DNA of 64,000 nucleotides from Sulfurimonas hydrogeniphila (GCF_009068765.1 NZ_CP035534.1:2108001-2172000); one strand, 5' to 3'. Positions 8,753-19,077 are shown, numbered from the stretch's first letter. The notes: generated from the sequence alone by a model not told the origin. Program-made: numbers and translations.

Positions 8753-9366
8753 TGAGCGCAATCGTTTTAAATGAAAAAATGGAAAAAGCATCTGAGTTAG
8801 CATTGCCAGAGTCTTTCTCTGGAATTAACCCTCATAACCTTTACCTTTATGTAAAGTCTGCTCAGGCTGCACAACGTGCAAACACAGCGACAACTAAGGG
8901 TAGAAGTGAAGTACGCGGTGGTGGTAAAAAACCATGGGCTCAAAAAGGTGGCGGTCGTGCCCGTGCGGGTTCTCGTCGTTCTCCTATATTCGTAGGCGGT
9001 GGTAAAGCTTTTGGTTCTCAAAACAACCGCAACTACGATTTAAAAGTAAACAAAAAGCAGAAAAAACTTGCTTTAAACTTTGCTTTGAATGAGCATGCAC
9101 AAAATGGTACTCTTTTTATCGTTGACAGCATCTCTGTTGAGTCTGGTAAAACTAAAGATGCGGCAGCAATGTTCAAAGCTTTAGGTCAAAGAGATACACT
9201 TTTTGTTAAATCTTTATTAGATGAAAAAACATATTTGGCGTTTGAAAATCTGCACCAGACATATGTTATCGAATCTAATGAGTTAAACGCATACTTAGCT
9301 GCCAACTATCGCTCAATTGTGATAGAAAAAGCTGTATGGGAAACTTTGACAAGTGAGGCTAAGTAA
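8752..9366 (+). CDS. rplD: 50S ribosomal protein L4
   Basis: The 204-residue protein shows the L4 exit-tunnel loop ([20 protein letters not shown], then [20 protein letters not shown]). The ATG shares its first base with the rplC stop. L4 of other bacteria can repress the S10 operon; whether it does so here is not visible. Confidence 0.97.
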   Translation: MSAIVLNEKMEKASELALPESFSGINPHNLYLYVKSAQAAQRANTATTKGRSEVRGGGKKPWAQKGGGRARAGSRRSPIFVGGGKAFGSQNNRNYDLKVNKKQKKLALNFALNEHAQNGTLFIVDSISVESGKTKDAAAMFKALGQRDTLFVKSLLDEKTYLAFENLHQTYVIESNELNAYLAANYRSIVIEKAVWETLTSEAK

Positions 9367-9647
9367 TGGCTGATATTACAGATATTAAATCTATTTTATA
9401 TACAGAAAAGACTTTGGGTTTACAAGAAGATGGTGTTATAGTTGTTCAAACATCACCACGTATGACTAAAACAGGTCTTAAAGAGGTGTTTAGAGAGTAT
9501 TTCGGAATAATTCCAACAAAAATCAACTCTCTGAATCAAAGCGGAAAAGTAAAACGTTTCCGTGGTGTACAGGGGAAACAAAATGACTTTAAAAAGTTCT
9601 ATGTTACTCTCCCTGAAGGTGCACAAATAGAAAGTTTGGCGGTATAA
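9366..9647 (+). CDS. rplW: 50S ribosomal protein L23
   Basis: The 93-residue protein overlaps rplD by one base. The segment [16 protein letters not shown] and the C-terminal [20 protein letters not shown] fit L23, which forms the docking site for trigger factor and SRP at the tunnel exit. Confidence 0.95.
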   Translation: MADITDIKSILYTEKTLGLQEDGVIVVQTSPRMTKTGLKEVFREYFGIIPTKINSLNQSGKVKRFRGVQGKQNDFKKFYVTLPEGAQIESLAV

Positions 9648-9648
9648 G

Positions 9649-10494
9649 ATGGCAATTAAAACTTATAGACCGATAACTCCGTCTCGTCGTTTTTATACGA
9701 ATGTAGACAGTTCAGATATCACTGCTAAAGCGAGTGTCCGTTCATTACTTGTAAAACTTCCGACAACTGCCGGTCGTAACAACAATGGTCGTATCACTTC
9801 TCGTCACAAACAGGCTGGGGCGAAAAAGCTTTACCGTATTATTGATTTTAAAAGAAACAAGTTTGGTGTACCGGGTACAGTCTCTACTATTGAGTATGAT
9901 CCGTACCGTAACTGTCGTATCGCATTAATTACATATGCAGACGGTGAAAAAAGATACATCTTGCAACCAAAAGGTTTAAATGTTGGCGATACAGTTGAAG
10001 CTGCAGAGTCTGGTTTGGATGTTAAACCGGGTAACACGATGAAACTCAAAAACATTCCTGTCGGTACACTTGTTCATAATGTTGAGTTAAAAGTTGGCAA
10101 AGGCGGACAAATGGTTCGTTCAGCCGGAACTTCAGCTCAGATTATGGGTCGTGACGGCAAATATGTATCTTTACGTATGCCTTCATCAGAAATGCGTTTA
10201 GTGCTTGGTGAGTGTTTAGCTACTGTAGGAATTGTTGGAAATGAAGAATTTGCTAACATTGTTATAGCAAAAGCCGGTCGTCAGCGTCACCTTGGTATTC
10301 GTCCACAGACTCGTGGTTCTGCGATGAACCCGATTGATCACCCGCATGGTGGTGGTGAAGGTAAAACGAACTCAGGTCGTCATCCGGTTACTCCTTGGGG
10401 TAAACCAACGAAGGGTGCTAAAACTCGTCGTAAGAAAGCTAGTGATAAGTTAATTATTACTCGCCGTAAACCAAATGCTAAAAGGGTAGGTTAA
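9649..10494 (+). CDS. rplB: 50S ribosomal protein L2
   Basis: The 281-residue protein has the invariant block [15 protein letters not shown] near the C-terminus, including the histidine important for peptidyl transfer. The N-terminal [12 protein letters not shown] and the basic tail are typical. It starts one base after the rplW stop. Confidence 0.97.
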   Translation: MAIKTYRPITPSRRFYTNVDSSDITAKASVRSLLVKLPTTAGRNNNGRITSRHKQAGAKKLYRIIDFKRNKFGVPGTVSTIEYDPYRNCRIALITYADGEKRYILQPKGLNVGDTVEAAESGLDVKPGNTMKLKNIPVGTLVHNVELKVGKGGQMVRSAGTSAQIMGRDGKYVSLRMPSSEMRLVLGECLATVGIVGNEEFANIVIAKAGRQRHLGIRPQTRGSAMNPIDHPHGGGEGKTNSGRHPVTPWGKPTKGAKTRRKKASDKLIITRRKPNAKRVG

Positions 10495-10496
10495 TA

Positions 10497-10772
10497 ATGG
10501 CTCGTTCAGTAAAAAAAGGTCCATTCGTAGATGATCATTTAATGAAAAAAGTGGAGGCTATGAAAGCCGAAGCGAAGAAAAAACCTATTAAGACATGGTC
10601 AAGAAGATCTATGATTCTTCCTGACATGGTTGGTTTGACAATAAATGTTCACAATGGTCGCCAGTTCGTTCCTGTATATGTTACAGAGAACCATATTGGT
10701 TATAAACTTGGTGAATTTGCACCAACTCGTACATTCAAGGGCCACAAGGGCTCTGTTCAGAAGAAGGGGTAG
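10497..10772 (+). CDS. rpsS: 30S ribosomal protein S19
   Basis: The 91-residue protein opens with [14 protein letters not shown] and ends with [14 protein letters not shown], both diagnostic for S19. It binds the head of the small subunit next to S13. It is two bases from rplB. Confidence 0.97.
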   Translation: MARSVKKGPFVDDHLMKKVEAMKAEAKKKPIKTWSRRSMILPDMVGLTINVHNGRQFVPVYVTENHIGYKLGEFAPTRTFKGHKGSVQKKG

Positions 10773-10774
10773 TC

Positions 10775-11092
10775 ATGGCTAGAGCATTACTAAAATTTAT
10801 CCGTGTATCACCTATCAAATCTCGTCTTATTGCACGTGAAGTGCAGGGTATGAATGCTGAAGAGGCAATGGCAGCTTTAGAATTCACTCCAAACAAGGCG
10901 GCAAAAATTATCTCTAAAGTAATTGCGTCAGCAGTTGCGAACAGCGGTAGTGAAGCTGAAGATTGTGTAATTACATCATGTCGTGTTGACAATGGTCCAG
11001 TACTTAAACGTTTCCGTCCACGTGCTCGTGGTATGGCGTCTGGTATTCGTAAACCAACAGCACATATCTTAGTAGAAGTAGAGGGTAAATAG
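10775..11092 (+). CDS. rplV: 50S ribosomal protein L22
   Basis: The 105-residue protein contains [18 protein letters not shown] at the start and [19 protein letters not shown] near the end, the L22 hairpin lining the exit tunnel. It is two bases from rpsS and one base from rpsC. Confidence 0.97.
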   Translation: MARALLKFIRVSPIKSRLIAREVQGMNAEEAMAALEFTPNKAAKIISKVIASAVANSGSEAEDCVITSCRVDNGPVLKRFRPRARGMASGIRKPTAHILVEVEGK

Positions 11093-11093
11093 T

Positions 11094-11810
11094 ATGGGTC
11101 AAAAAGTTAATCCTATTGGTTTACGTCTTGGAATCAACCGTAACTGGGAATCAAGATGGTTTCCTAACTTTAAAACAGCTCCTGCTGCTTTGGGTGAAGA
11201 TCACAAGATAAGAACATATTTGAAAAAAGAGCTTTACTATGCTGGTGTTTCCAACATCATCATTGAAAGAACAGTGAAAAGACTTCGTGTAACTATCGTT
11301 GCTGCTCGTCCTGGTATCATTATCGGGAAGAAAGGTGCTGATATCGAAAAACTTAAAACTGCTGTTCAAAAGTTAGTTGGTAAGTCAATCTCTATCAATA
11401 TCAAAGAAGAGAAAAAAGCACAGACTTCGGCACAATTGGTTGCTGAAAATGTTGCGACTCAGTTAGAACGTCGTGTTGCATTTCGTAGAGCTATGAAAAA
11501 AGTTATGCAGGGTGCGCAGCGTTCTGGTGCAAAAGGTATCAAAGTTGCAGTTGCAGGTCGTTTAGGCGGTGCTGAAATGGCAAGAACTGAATGGTATTTG
11601 GAAGGACGTGTTCCTCTTCATACTCTTCGTGCAAAAATTGATTACGGTTTTGCCGAGGCACATACAACATACGGTATTATCGGTGTTAAAGTATGGATCT
11701 TCAAAGGGGAAGTACTGACTAAAGGTATTCCTGCAGAAGCGAAAGAAGAGAAAAAAGAGCGTCGTGGCAGAAAACCAGCCAGACGTGAAAATAGTGAAAA
11801 GGCTGAATAA
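11094..11810 (+). CDS. rpsC: 30S ribosomal protein S3
   Basis: The 238-residue protein begins [13 protein letters not shown] and has the KH-domain loop [15 protein letters not shown]. The C-terminal tail is rich in Lys, Glu and Arg. S3 lines the mRNA entry channel of the small subunit. Confidence 0.97.
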   Translation: MGQKVNPIGLRLGINRNWESRWFPNFKTAPAALGEDHKIRTYLKKELYYAGVSNIIIERTVKRLRVTIVAARPGIIIGKKGADIEKLKTAVQKLVGKSISINIKEEKKAQTSAQLVAENVATQLERRVAFRRAMKKVMQGAQRSGAKGIKVAVAGRLGGAEMARTEWYLEGRVPLHTLRAKIDYGFAEAHTTYGIIGVKVWIFKGEVLTKGIPAEAKEEKKERRGRKPARRENSEKAE

Positions 11811-11812
11811 TC

Positions 11813-12238
11813 ATGTTAATGCCAAAAAGAACAAAATATCGTAAAGTGATGAAAGGACGTAACCGCGGTTACGCTCGTTCTGGTTATAAATTATCTTTTG
11901 GTGACATCGCATTCAAAGCGGTAGAAGCCGGTCGTATTAACTCTCGTCAGATTGAGTCGGCTCGTATTTCTGCAACACGTCACATTAAAAGACAAGGTAA
12001 GATTTGGATTCGTGTGTTCCCTGCCAAGCCGTTAACTGCAAAACCTCTTGAAACTCGTATGGGTAAAGGTAAGGGTGCTGTTGATCAGTGGGTAATGAAC
12101 ATTAAACCAGGTCGTATAATCTTTGAAATGGGTGGTGTACCGGAAGAGCTTGCTCGCGAAGCATTAACTCTTGCTATGCACAAACTTCCATTCAAATGTA
12201 AAATTGTTACTGCGGAGATGAACAATGAAATATTCTGA
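11813..12238 (+). CDS. rplP: 50S ribosomal protein L16
   Basis: The 141-residue protein starts [19 protein letters not shown] and carries [20 protein letters not shown], both typical. It overlaps rpmC by 14 bases, suggesting coupled translation. Confidence 0.97.
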   Translation: MLMPKRTKYRKVMKGRNRGYARSGYKLSFGDIAFKAVEAGRINSRQIESARISATRHIKRQGKIWIRVFPAKPLTAKPLETRMGKGKGAVDQWVMNIKPGRIIFEMGGVPEELAREALTLAMHKLPFKCKIVTAEMNNEIF

Positions 12239-12413
12239 TTTAGCAGATAAAAATGCAGCAGAGCTTCAGGCGATGCTCAAAGAGAAAAAGACAGAACTGT
12301 TTACTTTAAAAATTAAACAAAAAATGATGCAATTACAAAATACTAGCGAACTTCGTGTTGCTAAAAAAGATATTGCTAGAATCAATACTGCACTTGCTGC
12401 AGTAGCAAAGTAG
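12225..12413 (+). CDS. rpmC: 50S ribosomal protein L29
   Basis: The 62-residue helical protein has the pattern [20 protein letters not shown] and a C-terminal [14 protein letters not shown]. It binds near the tunnel exit together with L23. The start lies inside the end of rplP. Confidence 0.94.
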   Translation: MKYSDLADKNAAELQAMLKEKKTELFTLKIKQKMMQLQNTSELRVAKKDIARINTALAAVAK

Positions 12414-12422
12414 GGGCGGGCG

Positions 12423-12668
12423 ATGGCTAATAAGCGTGAAATTCAAGGTAACGTAATTAAAATTGCAGGCGATAAAACAGTCACTGTACTTGTTGAACGT
12501 CGTGTAATGCATCCTCGTTATCATAAAGTTGTAAAACGTTTCAAAAAGTACCTGGTACATGATGAGCGTAATGAAGTAAAAGTCGGAGACGAGATTATTG
12601 CAATCGAGTGTCGTCCGCTTTCTAAGACTAAATCTTTTAGACTTAAATCAGTTGTAAAAGGAGCGTAG
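12423..12668 (+). CDS. rpsQ: 30S ribosomal protein S17
   Basis: The 81-residue protein has the OB-fold signature [19 protein letters not shown] and [27 protein letters not shown] lies just upstream of the ATG. It is a primary 16S rRNA binder. Confidence 0.96.
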   Translation: MANKREIQGNVIKIAGDKTVTVLVERRVMHPRYHKVVKRFKKYLVHDERNEVKVGDEIIAIECRPLSKTKSFRLKSVVKGA

Positions 12669-12672
12669 TAGT

Positions 12673-13041
12673 ATGATACAAGGTTTTACTCGTTTAAATG
12701 TAGCTGATAATACAGGTGCTAAAGAGATTATGTGTATTAAGGTACTTGGCGGTTCCAAGCGTCGTTATGCATCAGTGGGTGACGTTATCGTTGCTTCTGT
12801 AAAAAAAGCGATCCCGACTGCCAAAGTTAAAAAAGGTAAAGTTGTAAAAGCTGTTGTTGTTAGAACGCATAAAGAAGTCCAACGTGAAAACGGTTCTTTA
12901 ATCCGTTTTGATGACAATGCGGCAGTTATACTTGATGACAAGAGAGAACCAATCGGTACTCGTATCTTTGGACCAATCGGTCGTGAAGTACGTTACGCAG
13001 GATTCATGAAAATTGTATCTCTTGCTCCGGAGGTTGTGTAA
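12673..13041 (+). CDS. rplN: 50S ribosomal protein L14
   Basis: The 122-residue protein begins [20 protein letters not shown] and ends with [20 protein letters not shown], matching L14 over full length. It overlaps rplX by one base. By family position this opens the spc half of the cluster. Confidence 0.97.
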   Translation: MIQGFTRLNVADNTGAKEIMCIKVLGGSKRRYASVGDVIVASVKKAIPTAKVKKGKVVKAVVVRTHKEVQRENGSLIRFDDNAAVILDDKREPIGTRIFGPIGREVRYAGFMKIVSLAPEVV

Positions 13042-13271
13042 TGGCAAAATTTAAGTTTAAAAAAGGCGATATTGTAGAAATTATCGCTGGAGATGACAAA
13101 GGTACAAAAGCAGCTGTACTTGCGGTATTTCCTAAGAAAAACAAAGTAATCGTTGAGGGTTGTAAAATAGCGAAAAAAGCTGTTAAACCAACTGAAGAGA
13201 ATACAAAAGGCGGGCATATCAAAAAAGAGATGCCAATCGATGTTTCAAACGTACGCAAAGTGGAGGCATAA
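13041..13271 (+). CDS. rplX: 50S ribosomal protein L24
   Basis: The 76-residue protein is a short L24 with the KOW motif [20 protein letters not shown] and the segment [15 protein letters not shown]. It is an early assembly protein of the large subunit. Confidence 0.95.
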   Translation: MAKFKFKKGDIVEIIAGDDKGTKAAVLAVFPKKNKVIVEGCKIAKKAVKPTEENTKGGHIKKEMPIDVSNVRKVEA

Positions 13272-13274
13272 TAG

Positions 13275-13820
13275 ATGGCTCGTTTAAAAGAAAAATATTT
13301 AGCGCTTAAGCCGGAAATTCAAGCAGCTTTAGATATTAAAAATGTAATGCAGATTCCTGAATTTGACAAAATTGTTATCTCTGTCGGTGCAGGTTTTGCT
13401 ATGAAAGATAACAAACTCATTAAAAATATTGAAGATACTATCACTACTATAGCCGGTCAAAAAGCTTCTACTGTGATTGCGAAGAAATCTGTTGCAGGTT
13501 TTAAAGTACGTGAAGGTATGCCTGTAGGTGTTCGTGTAACACTTCGTGGTGAAAATATGTATAACTTCTTCGATCGCCTTGTTTCTATCGCACTTCCTCG
13601 TGTGAAAGATTTCCGTGGTGTTCCGAGAAATGGTTTTGACGGTCGCGGTAACTATAACTTCGGTCTTCAGGAACAACTTATTTTCCCTGAAATCAGCTAT
13701 GATTCAATCATGCAGATTCATGGTATGAATATTACAATAGTAACATCTGCAGATTCAGACAAGGCGGCATTTACTCTTTTAGAGAAAATGGGAATGCCTT
13801 TTAGTAAAGGGAGCAACTAA
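13275..13820 (+). CDS. rplE: 50S ribosomal protein L5
   Basis: The 181-residue protein shows [20 protein letters not shown] and [15 protein letters not shown], both standard L5 blocks. It binds 5S rRNA. It overlaps rpsN by one base. Confidence 0.97.
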   Translation: MARLKEKYLALKPEIQAALDIKNVMQIPEFDKIVISVGAGFAMKDNKLIKNIEDTITTIAGQKASTVIAKKSVAGFKVREGMPVGVRVTLRGENMYNFFDRLVSIALPRVKDFRGVPRNGFDGRGNYNFGLQEQLIFPEISYDSIMQIHGMNITIVTSADSDKAAFTLLEKMGMPFSKGSN

Positions 13821-14005
13821 TGGCTAAGAAGTCAATGATAGCTAAAGCAAAACGTACTCCAAAATTTAAGGTACGTGGTTATACACGTTGTCAGATTTGT
13901 GGTCGTCCACACTCTGTACTGAGAGATTTTGGAATTTGTCGTATCTGTTTTAGAAAAATGGCAAATGAAGGTTTAATACCAGGTGTTAGAAAGTCTTCTT
14001 GGTAA
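13820..14005 (+). CDS. rpsN: 30S ribosomal protein S14, zinc-binding type
   Basis: The 61-residue protein is the short S14 form with two CxxC pairs, [20 protein letters not shown], which bind zinc. Its stop codon lies in the loop of a small hairpin (CTTGG-TAAG-CCAAG). Unlike the other junctions of the operon, it is followed by a 175-base spacer that can fold strongly. Confidence 0.96.
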   Translation: MAKKSMIAKAKRTPKFKVRGYTRCQICGRPHSVLRDFGICRICFRKMANEGLIPGVRKSSW

Positions 14006-14032
14006 GCCAAGAGGAAACTGCTAGCAGTCAGC

Positions 14033-14161
14033 AGTTACTGGAAGTTAACTATAAGTGCGGATTACTGCACGTGGGCTCTCTGCCGAAGAGAACTCAGCGT
14101 TAGCGTAGTTGGCGGAATCTAGGTGCCCCTTGAGGGTATACTTCCGACAACGTGAGTAACT
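14033..14161 (+). ncRNA. Candidate structured RNA between rpsN and rpsH
   Basis: The rest of the operon has junctions of at most some 40 bases, but this one is 175 bases and is richer in G and C than the coding AT-rich surroundings. An outer helix is possible between AGTTACT (14033-14039) and AGTAACT (14155-14161). Inside are a GTGC/GCAC hairpin near 14055, a CTCT/AGAG hairpin near 14079, and a long hairpin at 14108-14151. The long hairpin has GTTG/CAAC, then CGGAA/TTCCG, then an inner GTGCCC/GGGTAT stem with a CTTGA-type loop. The palindrome CTGCTAGCAG precedes it. It may be a cis-regulatory site for S8 or another ribosomal protein, or an independent RNA. I do not recognise it as a known family. 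Confidence 0.5.
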
Positions 14162-14180
14162 ACATAAAAGGAAAATATAA

Positions 14181-14579
14181 ATGGCAATTAATGATTTAGT
14201 ATCAGATGCGTTAACACGTATTCGTAATGCCGGTATGAGAAGATTACCGGTTACTACTTTGGTACACTCTAAAAGTGTAGAAGCAGTAGCAAATATCTTA
14301 GTAGACAAAGGTTACATTGAGTCTTGTAATGTAATCGAAGACGGTGTGAAAAAAACTATCAAAGTTGTACTGAAGTACGGTGAAGATGGAAAATCTGTAA
14401 TCAATGAAATGAAAAGAGTTTCAAAGCCTGGACGTCGTGTTTATAAAGGTAAAGAAGATATTAAACGTTTCAAAAATGGTTACGGAACTATTATTGTAAG
14501 TACATCACATGGCGTACTACCAAATGACAAAGCATATGAGCTTGGCATTGGTGGTGAAGTTATGTGTACGGTATGGTAG
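14181..14579 (+). CDS. rpsH: 30S ribosomal protein S8
   Basis: The 132-residue protein begins [19 protein letters not shown] and ends [11 protein letters not shown], both diagnostic for S8. AAAAGGAAAA precedes the ATG. In other bacteria S8 represses the spc operon by binding mRNA, which makes the structured region just upstream notable. Confidence 0.97.
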   Translation: MAINDLVSDALTRIRNAGMRRLPVTTLVHSKSVEAVANILVDKGYIESCNVIEDGVKKTIKVVLKYGEDGKSVINEMKRVSKPGRRVYKGKEDIKRFKNGYGTIIVSTSHGVLPNDKAYELGIGGEVMCTVW

Positions 14580-14588
14580 GAGTATAGC

Positions 14589-15125
14589 ATGTCAAGAATT
14601 GGAAAAAATCCTGTAGAATTTGCCAGTGACATTACTGTTACTACAAATGGAAATGTTATAACTTTTGCTAAAGGCAAAAACAGTGTTGATTTAGATACTA
14701 AAGGTTATGTGACTTTCGAAGTAGAAGGAAACACTTTAACTTTTAAAAATCTTTCAGACTCTCGTGAGCATAGAGCTTTCTGGGGAACTTTCAGAGCATT
14801 GGCCCAAAATATCGTAACAGGTTTGACTACCGGCTATGAGAAAAAACTTGAAATTAACGGTGTTGGTTACAGAGCAGCCGTTAAAGGAAAAGTTTTAAAT
14901 CTTCAGCTTGGTTTCTCTCATGATATCAATTATGAGTTACCTGAAGGTTTGGAAGCAAGCGTTGAAAAGAATGTGATAACTCTTAAAAGCCATGACAAAC
15001 AAATGTTGGGTCAGGCAGCTGCAGAGATCAGATCATTCCGTCCACCAGAGCCTTACAAAGGTAAAGGTGTTAAATACATAGATGAGCATATCGTGCGTAA
15101 AGCCGGTAAAACTGCTAAGAAATAA
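14589..15125 (+). CDS. rplF: 50S ribosomal protein L6
   Basis: The 178-residue protein starts SRIGKNPVEF and ends with RPPEPYKGKGVKYIDEHIVR, the standard L6 C-terminal block. L6 sits near the sarcin-ricin loop. Confidence 0.97.
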   Translation: MSRIGKNPVEFASDITVTTNGNVITFAKGKNSVDLDTKGYVTFEVEGNTLTFKNLSDSREHRAFWGTFRALAQNIVTGLTTGYEKKLEINGVGYRAAVKGKVLNLQLGFSHDINYELPEGLEASVEKNVITLKSHDKQMLGQAAAEIRSFRPPEPYKGKGVKYIDEHIVRKAGKTAKK

Positions 15126-15138
15126 GGGAGGAAGATAG

Positions 15139-15495
15139 ATGAATGCTAAAGTATTAAAAAGCAAAATTGCGAATCGTTTAAAACGTAAGCGTCGTATCCG
15201 TGCAAAAATATCTGGTAGTGCTGAACTTCCTCGTGTTTCTGTATTTAAATCAAACCGTTACTTAAGTGTACAGGCAATTGATGATGCAACTGCAACAACA
15301 ATTTGTTCACTACACTCAAAGGCTACTGGTCACAAAGCTAATAAAGAAGGTGCTGCTGCACTTGGTGAGGCATTTGCTGCCAAACTCAAAGAAGCAAACA
15401 TCTCTGAGATTGTATTTGACCGTAATGGTTACCAATATCACGGCGTAATTGCTGCATTTGGTGACGCAATTCGTGCAAACGAAATCAAGTTCTAG
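15139..15495 (+). CDS. rplR: 50S ribosomal protein L18
   Basis: The 118-residue protein carries [20 protein letters not shown] and the C-terminal [20 protein letters not shown], typical of L18, a 5S rRNA binder. GGGAGGA lies before the start. Confidence 0.96.
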   Translation: MNAKVLKSKIANRLKRKRRIRAKISGSAELPRVSVFKSNRYLSVQAIDDATATTICSLHSKATGHKANKEGAAALGEAFAAKLKEANISEIVFDRNGYQYHGVIAAFGDAIRANEIKF

Positions 15496-15503
15496 GAGCA
15501 CAG

Positions 15504-15944
15504 ATGGAAATCAATAGAGATGATTTTGAAGAATCAATAGTAAATATTGGTCGTGTAACAAAAGTTGTTAAGGGTGGTAGACGTTTTCGTTTTACTGCAC
15601 TTATCGTTGTTGGTGACAAAAACGGTACTGTAGGTTATGGTGTTGGTAAAGCAAAAGAGGTTCCTGATGCTATACGTAAAGCTGTAGACAATGCTTTTAA
15701 AAATTTAACAACTGTTAAGATAAAAGGTTCTACAATAGCACATGACATTGAGCATAAGTACAATGCCAGTCGTGTTTTATTAAAGCCGGCATCAGAAGGT
15801 ACCGGTGTTATTGCCGGTGGAGCAGCGAGACCTGTTCTTGAACTTGCAGGGATTAAAGATATCCTTACAAAGTCAATCGGTTCAAACAATCCAAACACAC
15901 TGGTACGTGCTACAATTGAAGCACTTTCTCGTATAAAAGGATAG
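15504..15944 (+). CDS. rpsE: 30S ribosomal protein S5
   Basis: The 146-residue protein has [37 protein letters not shown] and the C-terminal [20 protein letters not shown]. It is shorter at the N-terminus than the enterobacterial protein. The gene is followed directly by rplO; rpmD, which lies here in many bacteria, is missing. Confidence 0.97.
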   Translation: MEINRDDFEESIVNIGRVTKVVKGGRRFRFTALIVVGDKNGTVGYGVGKAKEVPDAIRKAVDNAFKNLTTVKIKGSTIAHDIEHKYNASRVLLKPASEGTGVIAGGAARPVLELAGIKDILTKSIGSNNPNTLVRATIEALSRIKG

Positions 15945-15948
15945 GAAA

Positions 15949-16347
15949 ATGGGTATTGAAAATTTACAACCTGCTCCGGGTTCAACACATTCTCGCAAAC
16001 GTGTTGGGCGTGGTCAAGGTTCTGGTACTGGTAAGACTGCCGCTCGTGGTCAAAAAGGTCAGAAATCTCGTTCAGGTTACAAAAGAAAAAGAAACTTTGA
16101 AGGTGGGCAACAGCCACTTGCAAAACGTTTGCCAAAAATCGGTTTTCACTCGAAAGTGATCAAACCGTATGTGATAAACGTTGAAAAAATCAAAGCTGTA
16201 GCAGAACTTGGTGAAATTACAATGGAATCAATCCGTTCAGTTCACAAGGTTGCTTCTTCAGTGACTAAAATTAAACTAGTAGGTGCCAAAGCAAAAGATT
16301 TGGCATCGAAAATTAAAGACGAAAACGTTACAACAACAGGTAACTAG
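15949..16347 (+). CDS. rplO: 50S ribosomal protein L15
   Basis: The 132-residue protein has the glycine- and arginine-rich N-terminal tail [18 protein letters not shown] and [13 protein letters not shown]. It lies two bases before secY. Confidence 0.96.
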   Translation: MGIENLQPAPGSTHSRKRVGRGQGSGTGKTAARGQKGQKSRSGYKRKRNFEGGQQPLAKRLPKIGFHSKVIKPYVINVEKIKAVAELGEITMESIRSVHKVASSVTKIKLVGAKAKDLASKIKDENVTTTGN

Positions 16348-16349
16348 TT

Positions 16350-17612
16350 GTGAATAAAAATCTAGTAAATAAGATACTTATTACTATCGGTTTTTTATTT
16401 ATCTACCGCCTACTGGCCTATGTGCCGGTTCCCGGCGTAGATACAGCTGTTATTGCTTCTTTCTTCGACTCACATCAATCAGACGCATTGGGATTGTTTA
16501 ACATGTTCAGCGGAAATGCTGTACAGAGACTCTCTATTATTTCACTCGGCATTATGCCTTATATCACCGCCTCAATTATTATGGAGCTTTTAGCTGCAAC
16601 ATTTCCGACACTTGGTCAAATGAAAAAAGAGCGTGACGGTATGGTGAAATATATGCAGATTATTCGTTATGCGACTATCGTTATAACATTAATTCAGGCT
16701 GTCGGTGTCAGTGTAGGACTGCAAAGCTTAACCGGACCTACGGGCAACTCTGCAATTCTTGCCGATCACACTACATTTATCATGCTTTCTGCTGTTTCAA
16801 TGCTTGCAGGTACAATGCTTTTAATGTGGATTGGTGAGCAGATTACACAAAGCGGAATCGGTAATGGTATCTCTCTTATTATCTTCGCAGGTATTGTTTC
16901 GGCAATTCCAAGAGCAATTGGTCAAACAATCGAAATGGTAAATACCGGTGCAATGAGTTTTATTATTGTCATAGCAATTCTTGCTTTGATTCTGACAACG
17001 GTAGGAATTATCATTTATGTTGAGCTTGGTGAGCGTCGTGTGCCTATAACCTATGCGAAAAAGACGATGATGCAAAACCAAAACAAACGTGTAATGAACT
17101 ATATTCCTATTAAAGTGAATCTGGCGGGTGTTATCCCGGTTATCTTTGCCTCGGCAATTTTAATGTTTCCGATGACTGTGCTTTCAAGCAGTACAAATCC
17201 GGCTATTCAGGCTATTGCGGATTATCTGAATCCAAACAGTTACTTTTTTAACTTTTTGACCTTTGTGTTTGTTGTGTTTTTTGCATTCTTTTATGCCTCA
17301 ATCACATTCAACGCAAAAGATATTGCGGATAATCTCAAACGTCAAGGCGGGTTTATTCCTGGTATTCGTACCGGTGATGCTACGAGAGAGTTCTTGAATG
17401 AAACGGCAAGCAGATTGACATTTACCGGAGCACTCTATCTTGGACTCGTTGCGACTCTGCCTTTTATGATTATAAAAGGGATGGGGGTACCGTTCTTCTT
17501 TGGCGGTACTGCCGTGCTGATCGTTGTGCAGGTTGCTCTTGACACAATGAGAAAAATTGAAGCTCAGATATACATGAGTAAATATGAAACTCTCAGTGCA
17601 GTTGGTCTGTAG
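16350..17612 (+). CDS. secY: Protein translocase subunit SecY
   Basis: The 420-residue inner-membrane protein forms the Sec translocation channel together with SecE and SecG. Ten hydrophobic spans are visible. Family blocks include GIMPYITASIIMELLAATFP, GNGISLIIFAGIVSAIPRAI and the cytoplasmic loop ELGERRVPITYAKK. The start is a GTG two bases after the rplO stop. It ends two bases before map. Confidence 0.97.
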   Translation: MNKNLVNKILITIGFLFIYRLLAYVPVPGVDTAVIASFFDSHQSDALGLFNMFSGNAVQRLSIISLGIMPYITASIIMELLAATFPTLGQMKKERDGMVKYMQIIRYATIVITLIQAVGVSVGLQSLTGPTGNSAILADHTTFIMLSAVSMLAGTMLLMWIGEQITQSGIGNGISLIIFAGIVSAIPRAIGQTIEMVNTGAMSFIIVIAILALILTTVGIIIYVELGERRVPITYAKKTMMQNQNKRVMNYIPIKVNLAGVIPVIFASAILMFPMTVLSSSTNPAIQAIADYLNPNSYFFNFLTFVFVVFFAFFYASITFNAKDIADNLKRQGGFIPGIRTGDATREFLNETASRLTFTGALYLGLVATLPFMIIKGMGVPFFFGGTAVLIVVQVALDTMRKIEAQIYMSKYETLSAVGL

Positions 17613-17614
17613 CA

Positions 17615-18373
17615 ATGGCTATTGCGCTTAGAAAACCTCAAGAAATTGAAAAACTTCGTGCCGCCAACAAAATTGTCGGCGGCACATTAGATCTTCTTCG
17701 TAAAAATACCAAAGTCGGTATGAGTTTAAAAGAGATGGATGCCATGGCAGAGGATTATATTCGCTCTCATGGTGCAAAACCCTCTTTTAAAGGATTGTAC
17801 GGCTTCCCAAATGCGGTATGCACCTCACTCAATGAAGTTATTATTCATGGCATTCCAAGTGACTACAAACTCCAGGAAGGAGATGTTATAGGGTATGATA
17901 TTGGAACAGAACTTGATGGCTGGTTCGGTGATGCCGCAATAAGTATGGGTGTCGGAGAAATCAGCAAAGAAGATGAAGATTTAATAGCCTGTGCAAAAGA
18001 TACTTTGTATTATGCTATTGAAAATATCAAAGAAGGAATGCGCTTTAAAGAACTTTCCTATTTAATGGAACAGTTCATATTGGAGCGCGGTTTTGTTCCT
18101 TTACGTAATTTTTGTGGGCACGGAATAGGAAGAAAACCTCATGAAGAACCTGAAATTCCTAATTATTTGGCGGGCGGAAATGCGAAATCCGGACCGAAAA
18201 TAAAAAACGGAATGGTTTTTTGTCTGGAACCTATGATATGTCAAAAAGAGCCAAAACCTGTTATCTTGGATAACGGGTGGGATGTTGTCAGTACCGACGG
18301 TTTACGCGGTTCTCACTATGAGCACACTGTCGCAGTTGTTGACGGTAAAGCTGAAATTTTATCTCTTGCGTGA
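17615..18373 (+). CDS. map: Methionine aminopeptidase type I
   Basis: The 252-residue enzyme removes the initiator methionine from new proteins. The metal-binding residues of the pita-bread fold are visible: Asp in GDVIGYDIGTELDGWFGDAA (two positions), His in FCGHGIGRKPHEEP, Glu in VFCLEPMI, and Glu in SHYEHTVAV. Its place between secY and infA is common. Family length is normal. Confidence 0.97.
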   Translation: MAIALRKPQEIEKLRAANKIVGGTLDLLRKNTKVGMSLKEMDAMAEDYIRSHGAKPSFKGLYGFPNAVCTSLNEVIIHGIPSDYKLQEGDVIGYDIGTELDGWFGDAAISMGVGEISKEDEDLIACAKDTLYYAIENIKEGMRFKELSYLMEQFILERGFVPLRNFCGHGIGRKPHEEPEIPNYLAGGNAKSGPKIKNGMVFCLEPMICQKEPKPVILDNGWDVVSTDGLRGSHYEHTVAVVDGKAEILSLA

Positions 18374-18409
18374 GAGTTAAAGTAAGAAATTTCTTTATAA
18401 AGGACTAAA

Positions 18410-18628
18410 ATGGCTAAAGCAGATGTTATTGAAGTTGACGGCAAGATTATAGAGGCTTTGCCGAACGCAACTTTTCGTGTTGAATTAGAAAACGGACATG
18501 TTATACTGTGTCATATCGCAGGTAAAATGCGTATGCACTATATTAAAATACTTCCAGGAGACAAAGTGAAACTTGAGTTGACACCATACTCTTTGGACAA
18601 AGGGCGTATCACCTACAGATACAAATAG
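18410..18628 (+). CDS. infA: Translation initiation factor IF-1
   Basis: The 72-residue OB-fold protein matches IF-1 over its full length: [20 protein letters not shown], then [20 protein letters not shown] and the C-terminal KGRITYRYK. It blocks the A site during initiation. It is the last gene of the operon and is followed within a few bases by a strong terminator. Confidence 0.97.
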   Translation: MAKADVIEVDGKIIEALPNATFRVELENGHVILCHIAGKMRMHYIKILPGDKVKLELTPYSLDKGRITYRYK

Positions 18629-18630
18629 GC

Positions 18631-18655
18631 AAAAGAGGTCTCGGCCTCTTTTTAA
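18631..18655. terminator. Bidirectional intrinsic terminator
   Basis: AAAAGAGG and CCTCTTTT form an 8-bp stem around a 6-base loop, followed by T residues on the plus strand and by T residues on the minus strand as well. It sits between infA and the convergent chorismate mutase gene and can serve both. Confidence 0.9.
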
Positions 18656-18657
18656 TT

Positions 18658-18951
18658 TTAAAAATTCCCGGCGTTTCTTAACTCACTTATTTCCGTTTCA
18701 ACCATTTCATCAATCATTATCTTAAAGAGTTCAGAGATCATATTCGGATTGACATTGAGCTCAATCGCCTTTTTTCTTACTTTCTGCATAATATCATCAA
18801 TCCTGTCCTGGGCTTTTACCTCTGCCACACTCTCTTTGAAACCGGCTGCCTGACGAATTAAATGGCTGCGCTCAGATATCAGTTCAACAAGTTTTTTGTC
18901 AATAATATCCACCTCGTCTCTTACTTCCTGCAGTGTATTGCATTTTTTCAT
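18658..18951 (-). CDS. Chorismate mutase (AroQ type)
   Basis: The 97-residue all-helical protein fits the AroQ fold of stand-alone chorismate mutases, which turn chorismate into prephenate for Phe and Tyr synthesis. The typical order is visible: LQEVRDEVDIIDKKLVELIS with the first arginine, ERSHLIRQAAGFK with further basic residues, AQDRIDDIMQKVR, and a last helix ending in EISE. A related activity (isochorismate pyruvate lyase) uses the same fold and cannot be excluded. It stands alone, convergent with infA. Confidence 0.82.
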   Translation of the reverse strand: MKKCNTLQEVRDEVDIIDKKLVELISERSHLIRQAAGFKESVAEVKAQDRIDDIMQKVRKKAIELNVNPNMISELFKIMIDEMVETEISELRNAGNF

Positions 18952-19077
18952 ATTTTTACTCCTTTTTCAAGTTTTGTTAACACTATTGTAACAATTTAAG
19001 TATATAATCTTACTTGCGATTCTCCTTGTATATCTTTAACATGATTCATTATGGATATGCGTCCATAGAGCCCAGCA

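Noticed and set aside
15944-15949. Missing rpmD (L30) as a damaged operon
   Set aside because: Absence of L30 between rpsE and rplO is normal in Campylobacterota; spacing of the flanking genes shows no scar.
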